Numbered from the stretch's first letter, positions 1 through 7,294 are shown. The stretch is 9,647 bases of DNA from Candidatus Luteimonas excrementigallinarum (GCA_019115725.1 DXCY01000147.1:1-9647); one strand, 5' to 3'. Numbers and translations: made by a program. The notes: a model not told the origin generated them from the sequence alone.

Positions 1-11
1 CGGCACGCTGA
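1..11 (+). CDS. 3' end of an upstream gene, probably mdtB (partial)
   Basis: A TGA at 9-11 overlaps the ATG of the MdtC-like gene at 11-13 by one base (TGATG), the usual arrangement of translationally coupled genes. Reading back in that frame gives only two codons (Ala-Arg) before the window edge, so the protein cannot be identified from sequence. Because mdtC normally follows mdtB in mdtABC operons, the ending gene is probably mdtB. The identity is inference; only the overlapping stop is seen. Confidence 0.4.
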
Positions 12-3000
12 TGGACGCCCAGCGCGCCAATCTGTCGCGCCCGTTCATCGAGCGCCCCGTGGCCACCGTGCTGCTGGCGGTGGCGGTGGTGCTGGCCGGG
101 CTGCTGGCCTACCGGATGCTGCCGGTGGCGCCGCTGCCGCAGGTGGACTACCCGGCCATCCAGGTGACCGCCAGCCTGCCGGGCGCGAGCCCGGAATCAA
201 TGGCCGCCACGGTAGCCACACCGCTGGAGCGGGCGCTGGGCACGATCCCCGGCATCACCCGCATCACCTCCTCCAATAGCCAGGGCTCGACCCGGATCCA
301 CCTGCAGTTCGCGCTGGACCGCAACGTGGACGAGGCCGCGCGCGAAGTGCAGGCGGCAATCAACGCGGCCCGCGCCCAGCTGCCCTCGGGCATGCCGGGC
401 ATGCCGCAGTACCGCAAGATCAATCCGTCGCAGGCGCCGATCATGTCGCTGGCGCTGAGCTCGGACACGCTCAGCCCGGGCGAGCTGTATGACGTCGGCT
501 CGACGATCATCGCCCAGAAGATCGCCCAGATCCCGGGCGTGGGCCAGGTGGAGGCCGGCGGCGCCTCGCTGCCGGCGGTGCGGGTGTCGCTCAACCCCAC
601 CGCGCTCAACCAGTACGGCATCGCCCTGGACGAAGTGGCCGGCGCGATCCGCAACGCCAACGCCCTGCGCCCCCTCGGCCACGTGGCCGGGGATGACCGC
701 CAGTGGCAGGTGGAAGCCAACCTGCAGCTGCGTACCGCCGATGAATACCGCGACCTGATCGTGGCCTGGCGCAACGACCGTCCGGTGCACCTGCGCGATG
801 TGGCCCAGGTGGCCGAGGGCACCGAGAACCGCTACGCCGCCGGCTTCCACAACGACCGCGATGCCGTGCTGCTGGTGATCAGCCGCCAGCCCAACGCCAA
901 CATCATCGAAACTGTGGACGCGATCCACGCGCAGATGGACCAGCTGCGCGCCCTGCTGCCGGCCGGCGTGGACATGGAAGTGGTGATGGACCGCTCGCCG
1001 GTGATCCGCGCCACGCTCAGCGAGGCGGAAAGCACGCTGCTGCTGGCGGTGGCACTGGTGGTACTGGTGGTGCTGGCGTTCCTGGGCAGCTGGCGCGCGG
1101 CGCTGGTGCCGACCCTGGCCATCCCGGTGTCGCTGTTCGGCGCGCTGGCAATCATCTGGCTGCTCGGCTTCTCGCTCAACACCATGTCGCTGATGGCCCT
1201 GATCGTGGCCGCGGTGCTGGTGGTGGACGACGCGATCGTGGTGCTGGAGAACATCGCCCGCCACATCGACGCCGGCCTCTCGCCGTGGAAGGCGGCGATG
1301 CGCGGCGCCGGCGAGGTCGGCGCCACCCTGCTGTCGATGAACATCGCCCTGGCGGTGGTGTTCGTGTCGATCCTGTTCCTGGATGACTTCGTCGAACGCC
1401 TGTTCCGCGAGTTCTCGCTGACCCTGGTGGCGGCGATGGGCGTGTCGCTGCTGGTCTCGCTCAGCCTCACCCCCACGCTGTCGGCGCGGCTGCTGGGCCG
1501 CAAGGACCCGGACCGGGTCGTGACCCCGTGGCAGCGTCTGGGCGGCATGGCCTTCGACGGCCTGCGCGGCGCCTACATCCGCTCGCTCGGCGGGGTGGTA
1601 CGGCACGTGCCGCTGGCGCTGCTGGCGCTGGCCGGGGCGATCGTGCTCAGCGTGTGGCTGTCGGGCCAGGTGCCGCGCGGCACCGTGCCGCAGCAGGACA
1701 CCGGCCAGCTGCGCGGCTTCGCCCGCGGCGACGACGGCCTCTCCTTCCAGGTCATGCAGCCCAAGATCGCGGCCTACCGCGAGCTGCTGCTGTCGGACCC
1801 GGCCATCGAGCACATTTCCGGCTACATCGGCGGCAACAGCGGCGTGAACAACGCCTTCATCATGATCCAGATGAAGCCGCTGGAAGAGCGCGGCGTGTCC
1901 AGCCGCGAGGTGATCGACCGGCTGCGCATGCAGATGCCGCAGGTGCCCGGCGGGCGCATGGGCCTGTGGGTGGACCAGGACATCCGGATCGGTGGCGGGG
2001 GCGGCGAGGAAGGCACCTACAGCCTGGAGCTGATGTCCGGCGATCTGGTTCCGCTGCGCGAGTGGACCCCGCGCATCCGCGAGGCCCTGGCCGCCCTGCC
2101 CGAGCTGGCCGACGTGGACTCCAGCGGCGACGAGGGCAGCCGCCAGGTGGTGCTGGACATCGACCGCACCACGGCCGCGCAGCTGGGCGTGGACATGCGC
2201 ACCGTGGCCACCGTGCTCAACAACTCCTTCAGCCAGCGCCAGGTTGCCACGCTCTACGACAGCCTCAACCAGTACCGGGTGGTGATGGAGCTGGATCCAC
2301 GCTACACCCAGACCCCGGACACCCTGGATCAGGTGTATGCGATCGGCGAAGGCGGCCGGCGCGTGCCGCTGTCGGCGTTCGCCAGCTGGTCTTACGGCAT
2401 GGCGCCCGACCGCATCCAGCACCGCCAGCAGTTCGTCGCCACCCGGGTCAGCTTTGCGCTGGCGCCCGGGGTGACGCTGGGCGAGGCGGTGGAGGCGATC
2501 GACCAGGCCATGGCCCGGATCATGCTGCCCAACCAGGTGCAGGCGGTACTGGGCGAGGAAGCCGGCAGCCTGCAGGACATGCAGCAGCGCCAGCTGTGGC
2601 TGATCCTGGGCGCGGTGCTGGCGGTGTACCTGGTGCTGGGCATGCTGTACGAGAGCTTCGTGCTGCCACTGGCGATCCTCTCCATCCTGCCCTCGGCGGG
2701 CGTGGGCGCGCTGCTGGCGCTGATGCTGTTTGACACCGAACTCGACCTGATTTCCCTGCTGGGCCTGTTCCTGCTGGTGGGCGTGGTGATGAAGAACACC
2801 ATCCTGATGATCGACTTCGCCCTGGCCGCCCAGCGCGACCAGGGACTGGCGCCGGAGGTGGCCATCATCGAGGCGGCCAAGCTGCGCTTCCGCCCGATCC
2901 TGATGACCAGCCTGGCCGCGCTGCTGGGCATGCTGCCGCTCATGCTGGCCGCCGGCGAGGGCTGGGAAATGCGCCGCCCGCTGGGCATCGCGGTGGTCGG

Positions 3001-3118
3001 CGGGCTGATGGTCAGCCAGCTGCTGACCCTCTACACCACCCCGGCGATCTACCTGGCGCTGGCGCGCCTGCGCGCGCGCTTCGTGCGCCAGCCGGCGCAG
3101 GTGGCGGCGGCTCGCTGA
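11..3118 (+). CDS. mdtC: RND multidrug efflux permease subunit, MdtC-like
   Basis: Inner-membrane proton/drug antiporter of the HAE1 RND family. In the Mdt system MdtB and MdtC form a mixed trimer that works with the adaptor MdtA and an outer-membrane channel to export bile salts, novobiocin and similar compounds. The 1035-residue length is normal for the family. It opens with the typical FIERPVAT segment and first membrane helix (about residues 12-36). The N-terminal porter domain closely resembles E. coli MdtC, including LPQVDYP, LPGASPE, GSTRI, SDT-x-S-x-GELYD and SLPAVRV. The proton-relay residues are present: D406 and D407 in TM4 (VVDDAIVVLENIARH) and K928 in TM10 (VVMKNTILMIDFAL). The start at 11 is supported by coupling to the upstream stop and by a complete N-terminus. 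Residues 458-459 are DD where relatives usually have GG before the REF motif. No Shine-Dalgarno can be judged because the window begins 10 bases upstream. Permease identity is near certain; the MdtC rather than MuxC-type name is likely. Confidence 0.95.
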   Translation: MDAQRANLSRPFIERPVATVLLAVAVVLAGLLAYRMLPVAPLPQVDYPAIQVTASLPGASPESMAATVATPLERALGTIPGITRITSSNSQGSTRIHLQFALDRNVDEAAREVQAAINAARAQLPSGMPGMPQYRKINPSQAPIMSLALSSDTLSPGELYDVGSTIIAQKIAQIPGVGQVEAGGASLPAVRVSLNPTALNQYGIALDEVAGAIRNANALRPLGHVAGDDRQWQVEANLQLRTADEYRDLIVAWRNDRPVHLRDVAQVAEGTENRYAAGFHNDRDAVLLVISRQPNANIIETVDAIHAQMDQLRALLPAGVDMEVVMDRSPVIRATLSEAESTLLLAVALVVLVVLAFLGSWRAALVPTLAIPVSLFGALAIIWLLGFSLNTMSLMALIVAAVLVVDDAIVVLENIARHIDAGLSPWKAAMRGAGEVGATLLSMNIALAVVFVSILFLDDFVERLFREFSLTLVAAMGVSLLVSLSLTPTLSARLLGRKDPDRVVTPWQRLGGMAFDGLRGAYIRSLGGVVRHVPLALLALAGAIVLSVWLSGQVPRGTVPQQDTGQLRGFARGDDGLSFQVMQPKIAAYRELLLSDPAIEHISGYIGGNSGVNNAFIMIQMKPLEERGVSSREVIDRLRMQMPQVPGGRMGLWVDQDIRIGGGGGEEGTYSLELMSGDLVPLREWTPRIREALAALPELADVDSSGDEGSRQVVLDIDRTTAAQLGVDMRTVATVLNNSFSQRQVATLYDSLNQYRVVMELDPRYTQTPDTLDQVYAIGEGGRRVPLSAFASWSYGMAPDRIQHRQQFVATRVSFALAPGVTLGEAVEAIDQAMARIMLPNQVQAVLGEEAGSLQDMQQRQLWLILGAVLAVYLVLGMLYESFVLPLAILSILPSAGVGALLALMLFDTELDLISLLGLFLLVGVVMKNTILMIDFALAAQRDQGLAPEVAIIEAAKLRFRPILMTSLAALLGMLPLMLAAGEGWEMRRPLGIAVVGGLMVSQLLTLYTTPAIYLALARLRARFVRQPAQVAAAR

Positions 3119-3149
3119 GGCATCCAGGCCGGCGCGGCCCCTGCTCCCT

Positions 3150-3176
3150 GGGGTCGCCCCGCGATTGCGCGACCCC
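3150..3176 (+). terminator. Stem-loop after the efflux gene, possible weak terminator
   Basis: GGGGTCGC at 3150-3157 pairs perfectly with GCGACCCC at 3169-3176, leaving an 11-base loop. It lies 32 bases after the mdtC stop, where an operon end is expected. No T-run follows, so it is not a classical intrinsic terminator. Its right half overlaps the candidate -35 box of the sigma-gene promoter. Confidence 0.35.
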
Positions 3177-3193
3177 GGCCCCCCTGCTAGCGT
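3165..3193 (+). promoter_or_regulatory. Candidate housekeeping promoter for the sigma/kinase locus
   Basis: TTGCGC at 3165-3170 is followed after exactly 17 bases by TAGCGT at 3188-3193, with a TGC extended -10 at 3185-3187. The ATG of the sigma gene is 30 bases further on. This resembles a sigma-70-type promoter in a GC-rich genome and differs from the TGTCAG/CGTTGAT elements downstream, suggesting that the sigma gene itself is not expressed from its own type of promoter. Two weak boxes can match by chance in 105 bases. Confidence 0.4.
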
Positions 3194-3211
3194 CATCGCA
3201 CGCGGGGGCGG

Positions 3212-3218
3212 GGAGGAG
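3212..3218 (+). promoter_or_regulatory. Ribosome binding site of the ECF sigma gene
   Basis: GGAGGAG lies 5 bases before the ATG at 3224 and is the strongest Shine-Dalgarno in the window. It supports this start over the longer overlapping frame that begins at 3165. Confidence 0.8.
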
Positions 3219-3223
3219 CCGGT

Positions 3224-3790
3224 ATGGCCGCAGAAGAAATCACGCAACTGCTGGCGCAGGCCCGGGAGGGTGAACCCGAGCGCCTGTCCGCCGTGTTCGA
3301 AGCCCTGTATCCGGAACTGGTACGACTGGCCAACTCACGCCTGCGTGGCAACGAGGTCACGATCTCGCCCACGGTGCTGGTCCATGAGCTGTACCTGCGC
3401 ATCACCCAGGGCAGTGCTCTGCCGCTCAACGACCGCAATCACTTTTTCGCCGCCTCGGCCAAGGCCATGCGCTGGATCCTGGTCGAGCACGCCCGCGCCC
3501 GCGGCGCTGCCAAGCGCGGTGGCGGCCAGCTGATGATCGAGCTCGACGAGCAGATTCCCGGCGCCGACCCCGGCATGACCAGCGTGCTGGCGCTAGACAA
3601 GGGATTGGAAGCGCTGGAAGCCATCAGTCCGCAGCGGCGCCAGGTGGTGGAGCTGCGCTGGTTCGGCGGACTCGAGTTCTCCGAGATCGCGGCCCTGCTG
3701 GGCGTATCGGAACGCACTGTATACCGCGACTGGGAGCGGGCCCGCGCTTTCCTGCAGGCCATGCTGGACGATGGCGGCGATGGCACCTGA
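3224..3790 (+). CDS. ECF-type RNA polymerase sigma factor, kinase-associated group (TIGR02999/ECF43-like)
   Basis: A 188-residue alternative sigma factor that would direct RNA polymerase to a small promoter set. Sigma region 2 spans about residues 20-93, with SPTVLVHELYLRI at 48-60 and FFAASAKAMRWILVEHARAR at 74-93. A linker follows, then region 4 at about 128-178, with SPQRRQVVELRWF and the helix-turn-helix FSEIAALLGVSERTVYRDW at 152-170. No anti-sigma gene is adjacent; the next gene is a transmembrane Ser/Thr kinase. Canonical ECF factors have an acidic DAED-type motif at the start of region 2.2. Here that place reads I-S-P-T-V, with threonine at residue 50. In the related pairs EcfK/PknS (Xanthomonas citri) and EcfP/PknT (Vibrio parahaemolyticus), a threonine at this place is phosphorylated to switch the factor on. 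T50 as the phosphosite is therefore inference by analogy. The start follows a strong GGAGGAG. Confidence 0.92.
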   Translation: MAAEEITQLLAQAREGEPERLSAVFEALYPELVRLANSRLRGNEVTISPTVLVHELYLRITQGSALPLNDRNHFFAASAKAMRWILVEHARARGAAKRGGGQLMIELDEQIPGADPGMTSVLALDKGLEALEAISPQRRQVVELRWFGGLEFSEIAALLGVSERTVYRDWERARAFLQAMLDDGGDGT

Positions 3791-3800
3791 GCCGCCGTCG

Positions 3801-3830
3801 TGTCAGCTGCCGCGCCGAAATTCCGTTGAT
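3801..3830 (+). promoter_or_regulatory. Putative ECF-sigma promoter P1, upstream of the kinase gene
   Basis: TGTCAG at 3801-3806, a 17-base spacer, then CGTTGAT at 3824-3830, ending 26 bases before the kinase ATG. The same two boxes at the same spacing occur at 6520-6549 and 7219-7248, each time in a gap before a gene. It lies just after the sigma stop (3790). The kinase could thus be transcribed both by read-through from the sigma gene and from this promoter, giving positive feedback. Recognition by the adjacent sigma factor is inference. Confidence 0.7.
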
Positions 3831-3856
3831 AGGTCCACGCCCCACGGAAACTGACA

Positions 3857-6478
3857 ATGGATCCGGATCAGATCGCCCAATGGCAGGCCGCCGACGCACT
3901 GTTCGACCAGTGGCTTGACCTGGCCGACGGCGAACGCGAGGCATGGCTGGCCGGACAGGATCTCGAGCCACCCGTACGCAAACGCCTGCGGATGCTGATC
4001 GATGCGCACCAGCAGCCACGCACCGCACTGGCGCCTGCCCAGGACGACCTTTCCGGGATGACGCTGGGCGAGTGGACGCTGGAAGAAGAGCTCGGTCGCG
4101 GCGGCATGGCCGTGGTCTACCGGGCCTGGCGCGAGCAGGGCATGGCGCGCCAGCAGGCCGCAGTGAAGATCCTCACGCTGGGGGCACTTGGCACCGCCGG
4201 ACGCGAGCGCTTCCATCGTGAAGCGGAAATCCTGGCGCGCCTGAACCATCCCAACGTCACCGCACTGGTCGATTCCGGCGTCTCCGGCGATGGCACCTGC
4301 TGGCTCGCCATGCCGCTGGTCGAGGGCCGGCGCATCGATGCCTGGTGCGACAGCCACGCACTCGACGCGCACGCGGTCGTGCGCCTGTACCTGCAGGTCT
4401 GCGGCGCGATCGCCTACGCCCACCGCAACCTGGTGATCCACCGCGACATCAAGCCCTCCAATGTGCTGGTCGATGACGACGGCCACGTGCGCCTGCTCGA
4501 CTTCGGCATCGGCCAGCTTGCCGACGGCACGGGCGAGGCCACCCTGACCATGTGGCGTGCGCTGACGCCCGGCTATGCGGCACCGGAGCAGCTGCGCGGC
4601 GATCCGCCCAGCACCGCAGTGGACGTATACGGTCTGGGCGCCCTGCTCCACCGCCTGCTGACCGGCCGCACCCCGCACCTGCCGACCGAAACCGCCGACA
4701 CCACGCGTCCCTCGCTGCTGGTGCGCGACGCCGGCGACGCCTACCACCGCCATTACGTGCCGCTGAAGACCGACCTGGACCGGGTTCTGCTCAAGGCCCT
4801 GTCCGAGGAGCCCGAGCACCGCTACCCGACCGCCGAGGCGCTGGCCGACGACCTGCGCCGCTGGCTCGACGGCCGTCCGGTGCTGGCGGAGAAGCCGAAG
4901 CTCGGCTACCGCGTGCGGAAGTTCGTCGCCCGCAACCGGATGGGCGTGGCCGCCGGCGTGCTGCTGGCCGCCAGCCTGGCCGGCGGCATCGGCGCAACGC
5001 TGTGGCAGACGGAAGCAGCCCAGCGCGAGGCCGAGAATGCCCAGGCGCAGGCCCAGCGCGCGGTGCTGGTGCGGGATTTCCTGGCGCACGTGTTCAAGTC
5101 CACCGAACCCGCGGCGGGCGGAGTGCCGACCGCGCTGGAGCTGCTGGACGAAGGCGCGCGCCGCGCGCGCTCGGACGTGCTGGAGACCGATCCTTTGGCG
5201 GCCGCGGACATCCTGCTGCTTACCGGCCGCGCACGCCTGGAGCTGAGCCAGATGGACGCCGCCCGGGCCGACCTGGAGCAGGCCCGCGAGCTGTTCGCCA
5301 GGCTGGATCCGGAAGCCTACGAGGAGCGCGCCGTGCTCGAGGAGGCGCTCAGCCACCTCAAGCGCAACCAGGGCGAAGTCGAGGCAGCGCAGAAGCATGC
5401 GCGGGCGTCGGTCGCGATCGGCGAGCAGAAGATGGAGGCCACCGGGGAGCCGGCGATGCTGTTCAACGCCAAGGTGAGCCTCGCCATGAGCCTGTTCGCC
5501 AGCGATCCCGCCGCATCGGAGGCATTGTTCGAGGAAGTCCTGGAGGCGCTGCCCGCCCACGGCCTCGAGGACACCGCGCTGCACATTTCCACCATCGACG
5601 GCCTGTCCGCGGCGCTCAGCGTGAACAACCCCGAGGACACGGAGCGGCTGGTCGAACTGGCCGAGGAGCAGATCCGCCTGTCGCTGCTGCTGGACGGCCC
5701 GGACAGCGGCAAGTACGCGAACACGCTGGCCGACCAGGTCCCCACTTTCGGCAGGGCCGGCGACCACGTGCGCGCGAGGGAGCTTGCCTTCGAGGCGGCC
5801 GCGATCGCCGACCGCGTGTACAACGGCCCGCACGTGAACCGGGCGGCGGTGCACTGCCAGCTCGCCGCGCACCTGCACTGGCGGGGCGAATACCCCGAAG
5901 CCGTCGAGCACTACGCGATCTCCAACGACATCTCCCGGCAGCTGCAGCTCAGCGACCTGCACGTGCAGGCATGTTCCATGTACGCGGGCTACGCCCTGGC
6001 CGCGACCGGCGACTACCAGGCCGCGCTGCCCGAGATGGAGCGCAGCTGGGAGATCCTGGGCGACCACGACTATCGCGACTCGCCCACCGGGCACGTAAGC
6101 TGCGGCACCCACGCCGCCATCCAGCTCCGGCTCGGCGACCCGGAGGCAGCCGCCCGCACCCTGGCCGGCTGCCCCAGGGACAGTTCCGCCAAGCCCCAGC
6201 TGATGCATACCCAGGCCCTCGCGGAACTGCATTTCATCCGCGGCGAGTTCGAAGAAGCCTCGCGGCTTGTCGCCGCGCTGCGCGAGGACCGCCCCCCGGA
6301 AGCCGACGACCGCTACTGGATGCGCCCGTGGATGCTGTCGCTGCTGCTGGCGGACACCCTGGACGACGCCGCCATGCGGAGCGGCCTGGTCGCGGAGCTC
6401 GGGGATTTCGCGGCCCAGCCACCGCTGTCGGATTGCCTGGCAACGCCGAACGCGACGAACTGCCTGGCGCTGCCGTGA
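3857..6478 (+). CDS. Transmembrane Ser/Thr protein kinase with C-terminal TPR-like periplasmic region
   Basis: An 873-residue Hanks-type kinase, likely the activator of the sigma factor encoded just upstream. Residues 1-65 form the short helical lead found in kinases of this group. The kinase domain covers about 72-340 with all key elements: glycine loop GRGGMAVVY at 80-88, catalytic K104, probable helix-C E122, HRDIKPSN at 195-202 (catalytic D197, N202), DFG at 215-217 and APE at 242-244. It should therefore be active. A hydrophobic stretch at about 362-384 is the only clear membrane helix and follows a basic segment, so the kinase should be cytosolic and the rest periplasmic. Next come an Ala/Gln/Glu-rich helix (about 386-405) and a long all-helical region with TPR-like repeats to the end, a plausible sensor or protein-binding module. 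Six cysteines occur after the membrane helix, including C860 and C869 at the tail. ATG follows a weak ACGGA. The gene sits 66 bp behind the sigma gene. The signal sensed is unknown. Confidence 0.93.
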   Translation: MDPDQIAQWQAADALFDQWLDLADGEREAWLAGQDLEPPVRKRLRMLIDAHQQPRTALAPAQDDLSGMTLGEWTLEEELGRGGMAVVYRAWREQGMARQQAAVKILTLGALGTAGRERFHREAEILARLNHPNVTALVDSGVSGDGTCWLAMPLVEGRRIDAWCDSHALDAHAVVRLYLQVCGAIAYAHRNLVIHRDIKPSNVLVDDDGHVRLLDFGIGQLADGTGEATLTMWRALTPGYAAPEQLRGDPPSTAVDVYGLGALLHRLLTGRTPHLPTETADTTRPSLLVRDAGDAYHRHYVPLKTDLDRVLLKALSEEPEHRYPTAEALADDLRRWLDGRPVLAEKPKLGYRVRKFVARNRMGVAAGVLLAASLAGGIGATLWQTEAAQREAENAQAQAQRAVLVRDFLAHVFKSTEPAAGGVPTALELLDEGARRARSDVLETDPLAAADILLLTGRARLELSQMDAARADLEQARELFARLDPEAYEERAVLEEALSHLKRNQGEVEAAQKHARASVAIGEQKMEATGEPAMLFNAKVSLAMSLFASDPAASEALFEEVLEALPAHGLEDTALHISTIDGLSAALSVNNPEDTERLVELAEEQIRLSLLLDGPDSGKYANTLADQVPTFGRAGDHVRARELAFEAAAIADRVYNGPHVNRAAVHCQLAAHLHWRGEYPEAVEHYAISNDISRQLQLSDLHVQACSMYAGYALAATGDYQAALPEMERSWEILGDHDYRDSPTGHVSCGTHAAIQLRLGDPEAAARTLAGCPRDSSAKPQLMHTQALAELHFIRGEFEEASRLVAALREDRPPEADDRYWMRPWMLSLLLADTLDDAAMRSGLVAELGDFAAQPPLSDCLATPNATNCLALP

Positions 6479-6519
6479 CCCCTGACGCCACCCGTTGATC
6501 CTTCCCGGACCGGGCCGCC

Positions 6520-6549
6520 TGTCAGTCCCCGGCACCGGATCGCGTGGAT
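6520..6549 (+). promoter_or_regulatory. Putative ECF-sigma promoter P2, upstream of the first lipoprotein
   Basis: TGTCAG at 6520-6525, a 17-base spacer, then CGTGGAT at 6543-6549, one base different from the -10 boxes of P1 and P3. The bases before the first box (CGCC) match those of P3. It lies 57 bases before the ATG at 6607. A possible longer reading frame would begin inside the -10 box at 6544, an argument for the later start. Confidence 0.65.
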
Positions 6550-6590
6550 GATTCACCCGGCGCTCTCCGGTCCCGCGCCCGGCTTCCCGC

Positions 6591-6596
6591 AAGGAG
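6591..6596 (+). promoter_or_regulatory. Ribosome binding site deciding the lipoprotein start
   Basis: AAGGAG lies 10 bases before the ATG at 6607. That start puts a signal peptide and lipobox at the N-terminus, whereas the in-frame ATG at 6544 would add 21 residues ahead of the signal peptide. Confidence 0.7.
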
Positions 6597-6606
6597 ACCC
6601 GACCCG

Positions 6607-7197
6607 ATGCCTGCTTCCATTCCGCTCCGCCGAATCTCCCGCATCGCGGGCCTGGCCCTGGTTCCACTGCTGCTGGCCGCCTGCGGCGACCGCGCGCAGC
6701 CGGAGCCGGCCGACAACGCCGTCGCGGACCGGGGCGCCGCGCGCGCATCGACCGACAGCGGCGCGCGCGCCTCCAACGAGGACCCCCGCCCGACGATCAC
6801 CCCCGACCTGCTCGACGCCTGGATCCGTGGCATGGAGGAGGAAATCGCGCTGATGCGTGCCACCGGCAGCCACTTCATTTCGCTGTCGAAGTACGACGAA
6901 AACGGCTTGCAGGTGGCGGACAAGGCCGGCCTGCCGCTGCCCGAGTACCGCGGCCTGAGGCAGGCGGTGAACGACGTGCTTTACTCCCACTTCATGCACG
7001 AGCTCTACGCCGGTCCCGACGGCAAGGCGCGGCTCGCGCGGCTGGAGCCGCACAAGCGCGAGTACGCCCTCGAGAGGTTGGCCAGCGAACCGTTCGCCAC
7101 GCTCTCGCCCGCCGAGCGGGACGCGGTGCAGGCGCGGCTGGGCACCCTGCGCCCACTCTACGACCGCTACATGGAAATCGCCGCGATCGCCGACTGA
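6607..7197 (+). CDS. Putative lipoprotein of unknown function, all-helical
   Basis: A 196-residue exported lipoprotein. It has a basic N-terminus (R8, R9, R12), a hydrophobic core and a lipobox LLAAC with the lipidated cysteine at residue 26. A flexible, Ala/Asp/Arg-rich stretch (about 27-58) then leads to a globular part (about 60-196) that looks wholly alpha-helical, rich in charged residues and without cysteines. I recognise no enzyme motif or named domain. It starts 57 bases after promoter element P2 and has a good AAGGAG, so it is probably a direct target of the sigma/kinase pair. The residues after the cysteine (Gly, Asp) give no firm prediction of inner or outer membrane. The lipoprotein call is firm; the function is unknown. 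Confidence 0.85.
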   Translation: MPASIPLRRISRIAGLALVPLLLAACGDRAQPEPADNAVADRGAARASTDSGARASNEDPRPTITPDLLDAWIRGMEEEIALMRATGSHFISLSKYDENGLQVADKAGLPLPEYRGLRQAVNDVLYSHFMHELYAGPDGKARLARLEPHKREYALERLASEPFATLSPAERDAVQARLGTLRPLYDRYMEIAAIAD

Positions 7198-7218
7198 GCG
7201 CGCGGCCCGGCACCCGCC

Positions 7219-7248
7219 TGTCAGTTCCCGCCTCCCGATCTCGTTGAT
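7219..7248 (+). promoter_or_regulatory. Putative ECF-sigma promoter P3, upstream of the secreted protein
   Basis: TGTCAG at 7219-7224, a 17-base spacer, then CGTTGAT at 7242-7248, with both boxes identical to P1 and the same CGCC lead as P2. It lies 69 bases before the ATG at 7318, and the leader between them holds two hairpins. Confidence 0.7.
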
Positions 7249-7251
7249 GGA

Positions 7252-7294
7252 GTGCCCGGGCGAACCGGGCACGGCCGGGCCGCCGTTCGGCCCG
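7252..7294 (+). promoter_or_regulatory. Two tandem hairpins in the 5' leader of the secreted protein mRNA
   Basis: Hairpin one pairs GTGCCCGG (7252-7259) with CCGGGCAC (7265-7272) around a GCGAA loop. Hairpin two pairs CGGGCCG (7276-7282) with CGGCCCG (7288-7294) around CCGTT. Both stems are perfect. They begin 4 bases after the P3 -10 box, so a transcript from P3 would start at or close to the first stem. They could stabilise the mRNA or control translation. No T-run follows either one. Confidence 0.5.

Noticed and set aside
197..3247. Very long open frame on the - strand (1016 codons) opposite the efflux gene
   Set aside because: It is an artefact of high GC content. Its translation is rich in His, Gln, Arg and Gly with no domain-like pattern, and the + strand gene is a clear RND permease.
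3851..3856. CTGACA, the reverse complement of the TGTCAG box, next to the kinase ATG
   Set aside because: On the - strand it would need ATCAACG 17 bases away, which is absent, so it is not a divergent promoter.
4552..6498. Second + strand frame of 648 codons inside the kinase gene
   Set aside because: The translation is dominated by Arg, Ala, Gly and Pro, typical of an out-of-frame read of GC-rich DNA, while the kinase frame has all catalytic motifs.
3803..6748. Long - strand open frame (981 codons) opposite the kinase
   Set aside because: Same GC-driven shadow effect; low-complexity composition, no recognisable domain, and it spans several + strand gene boundaries.
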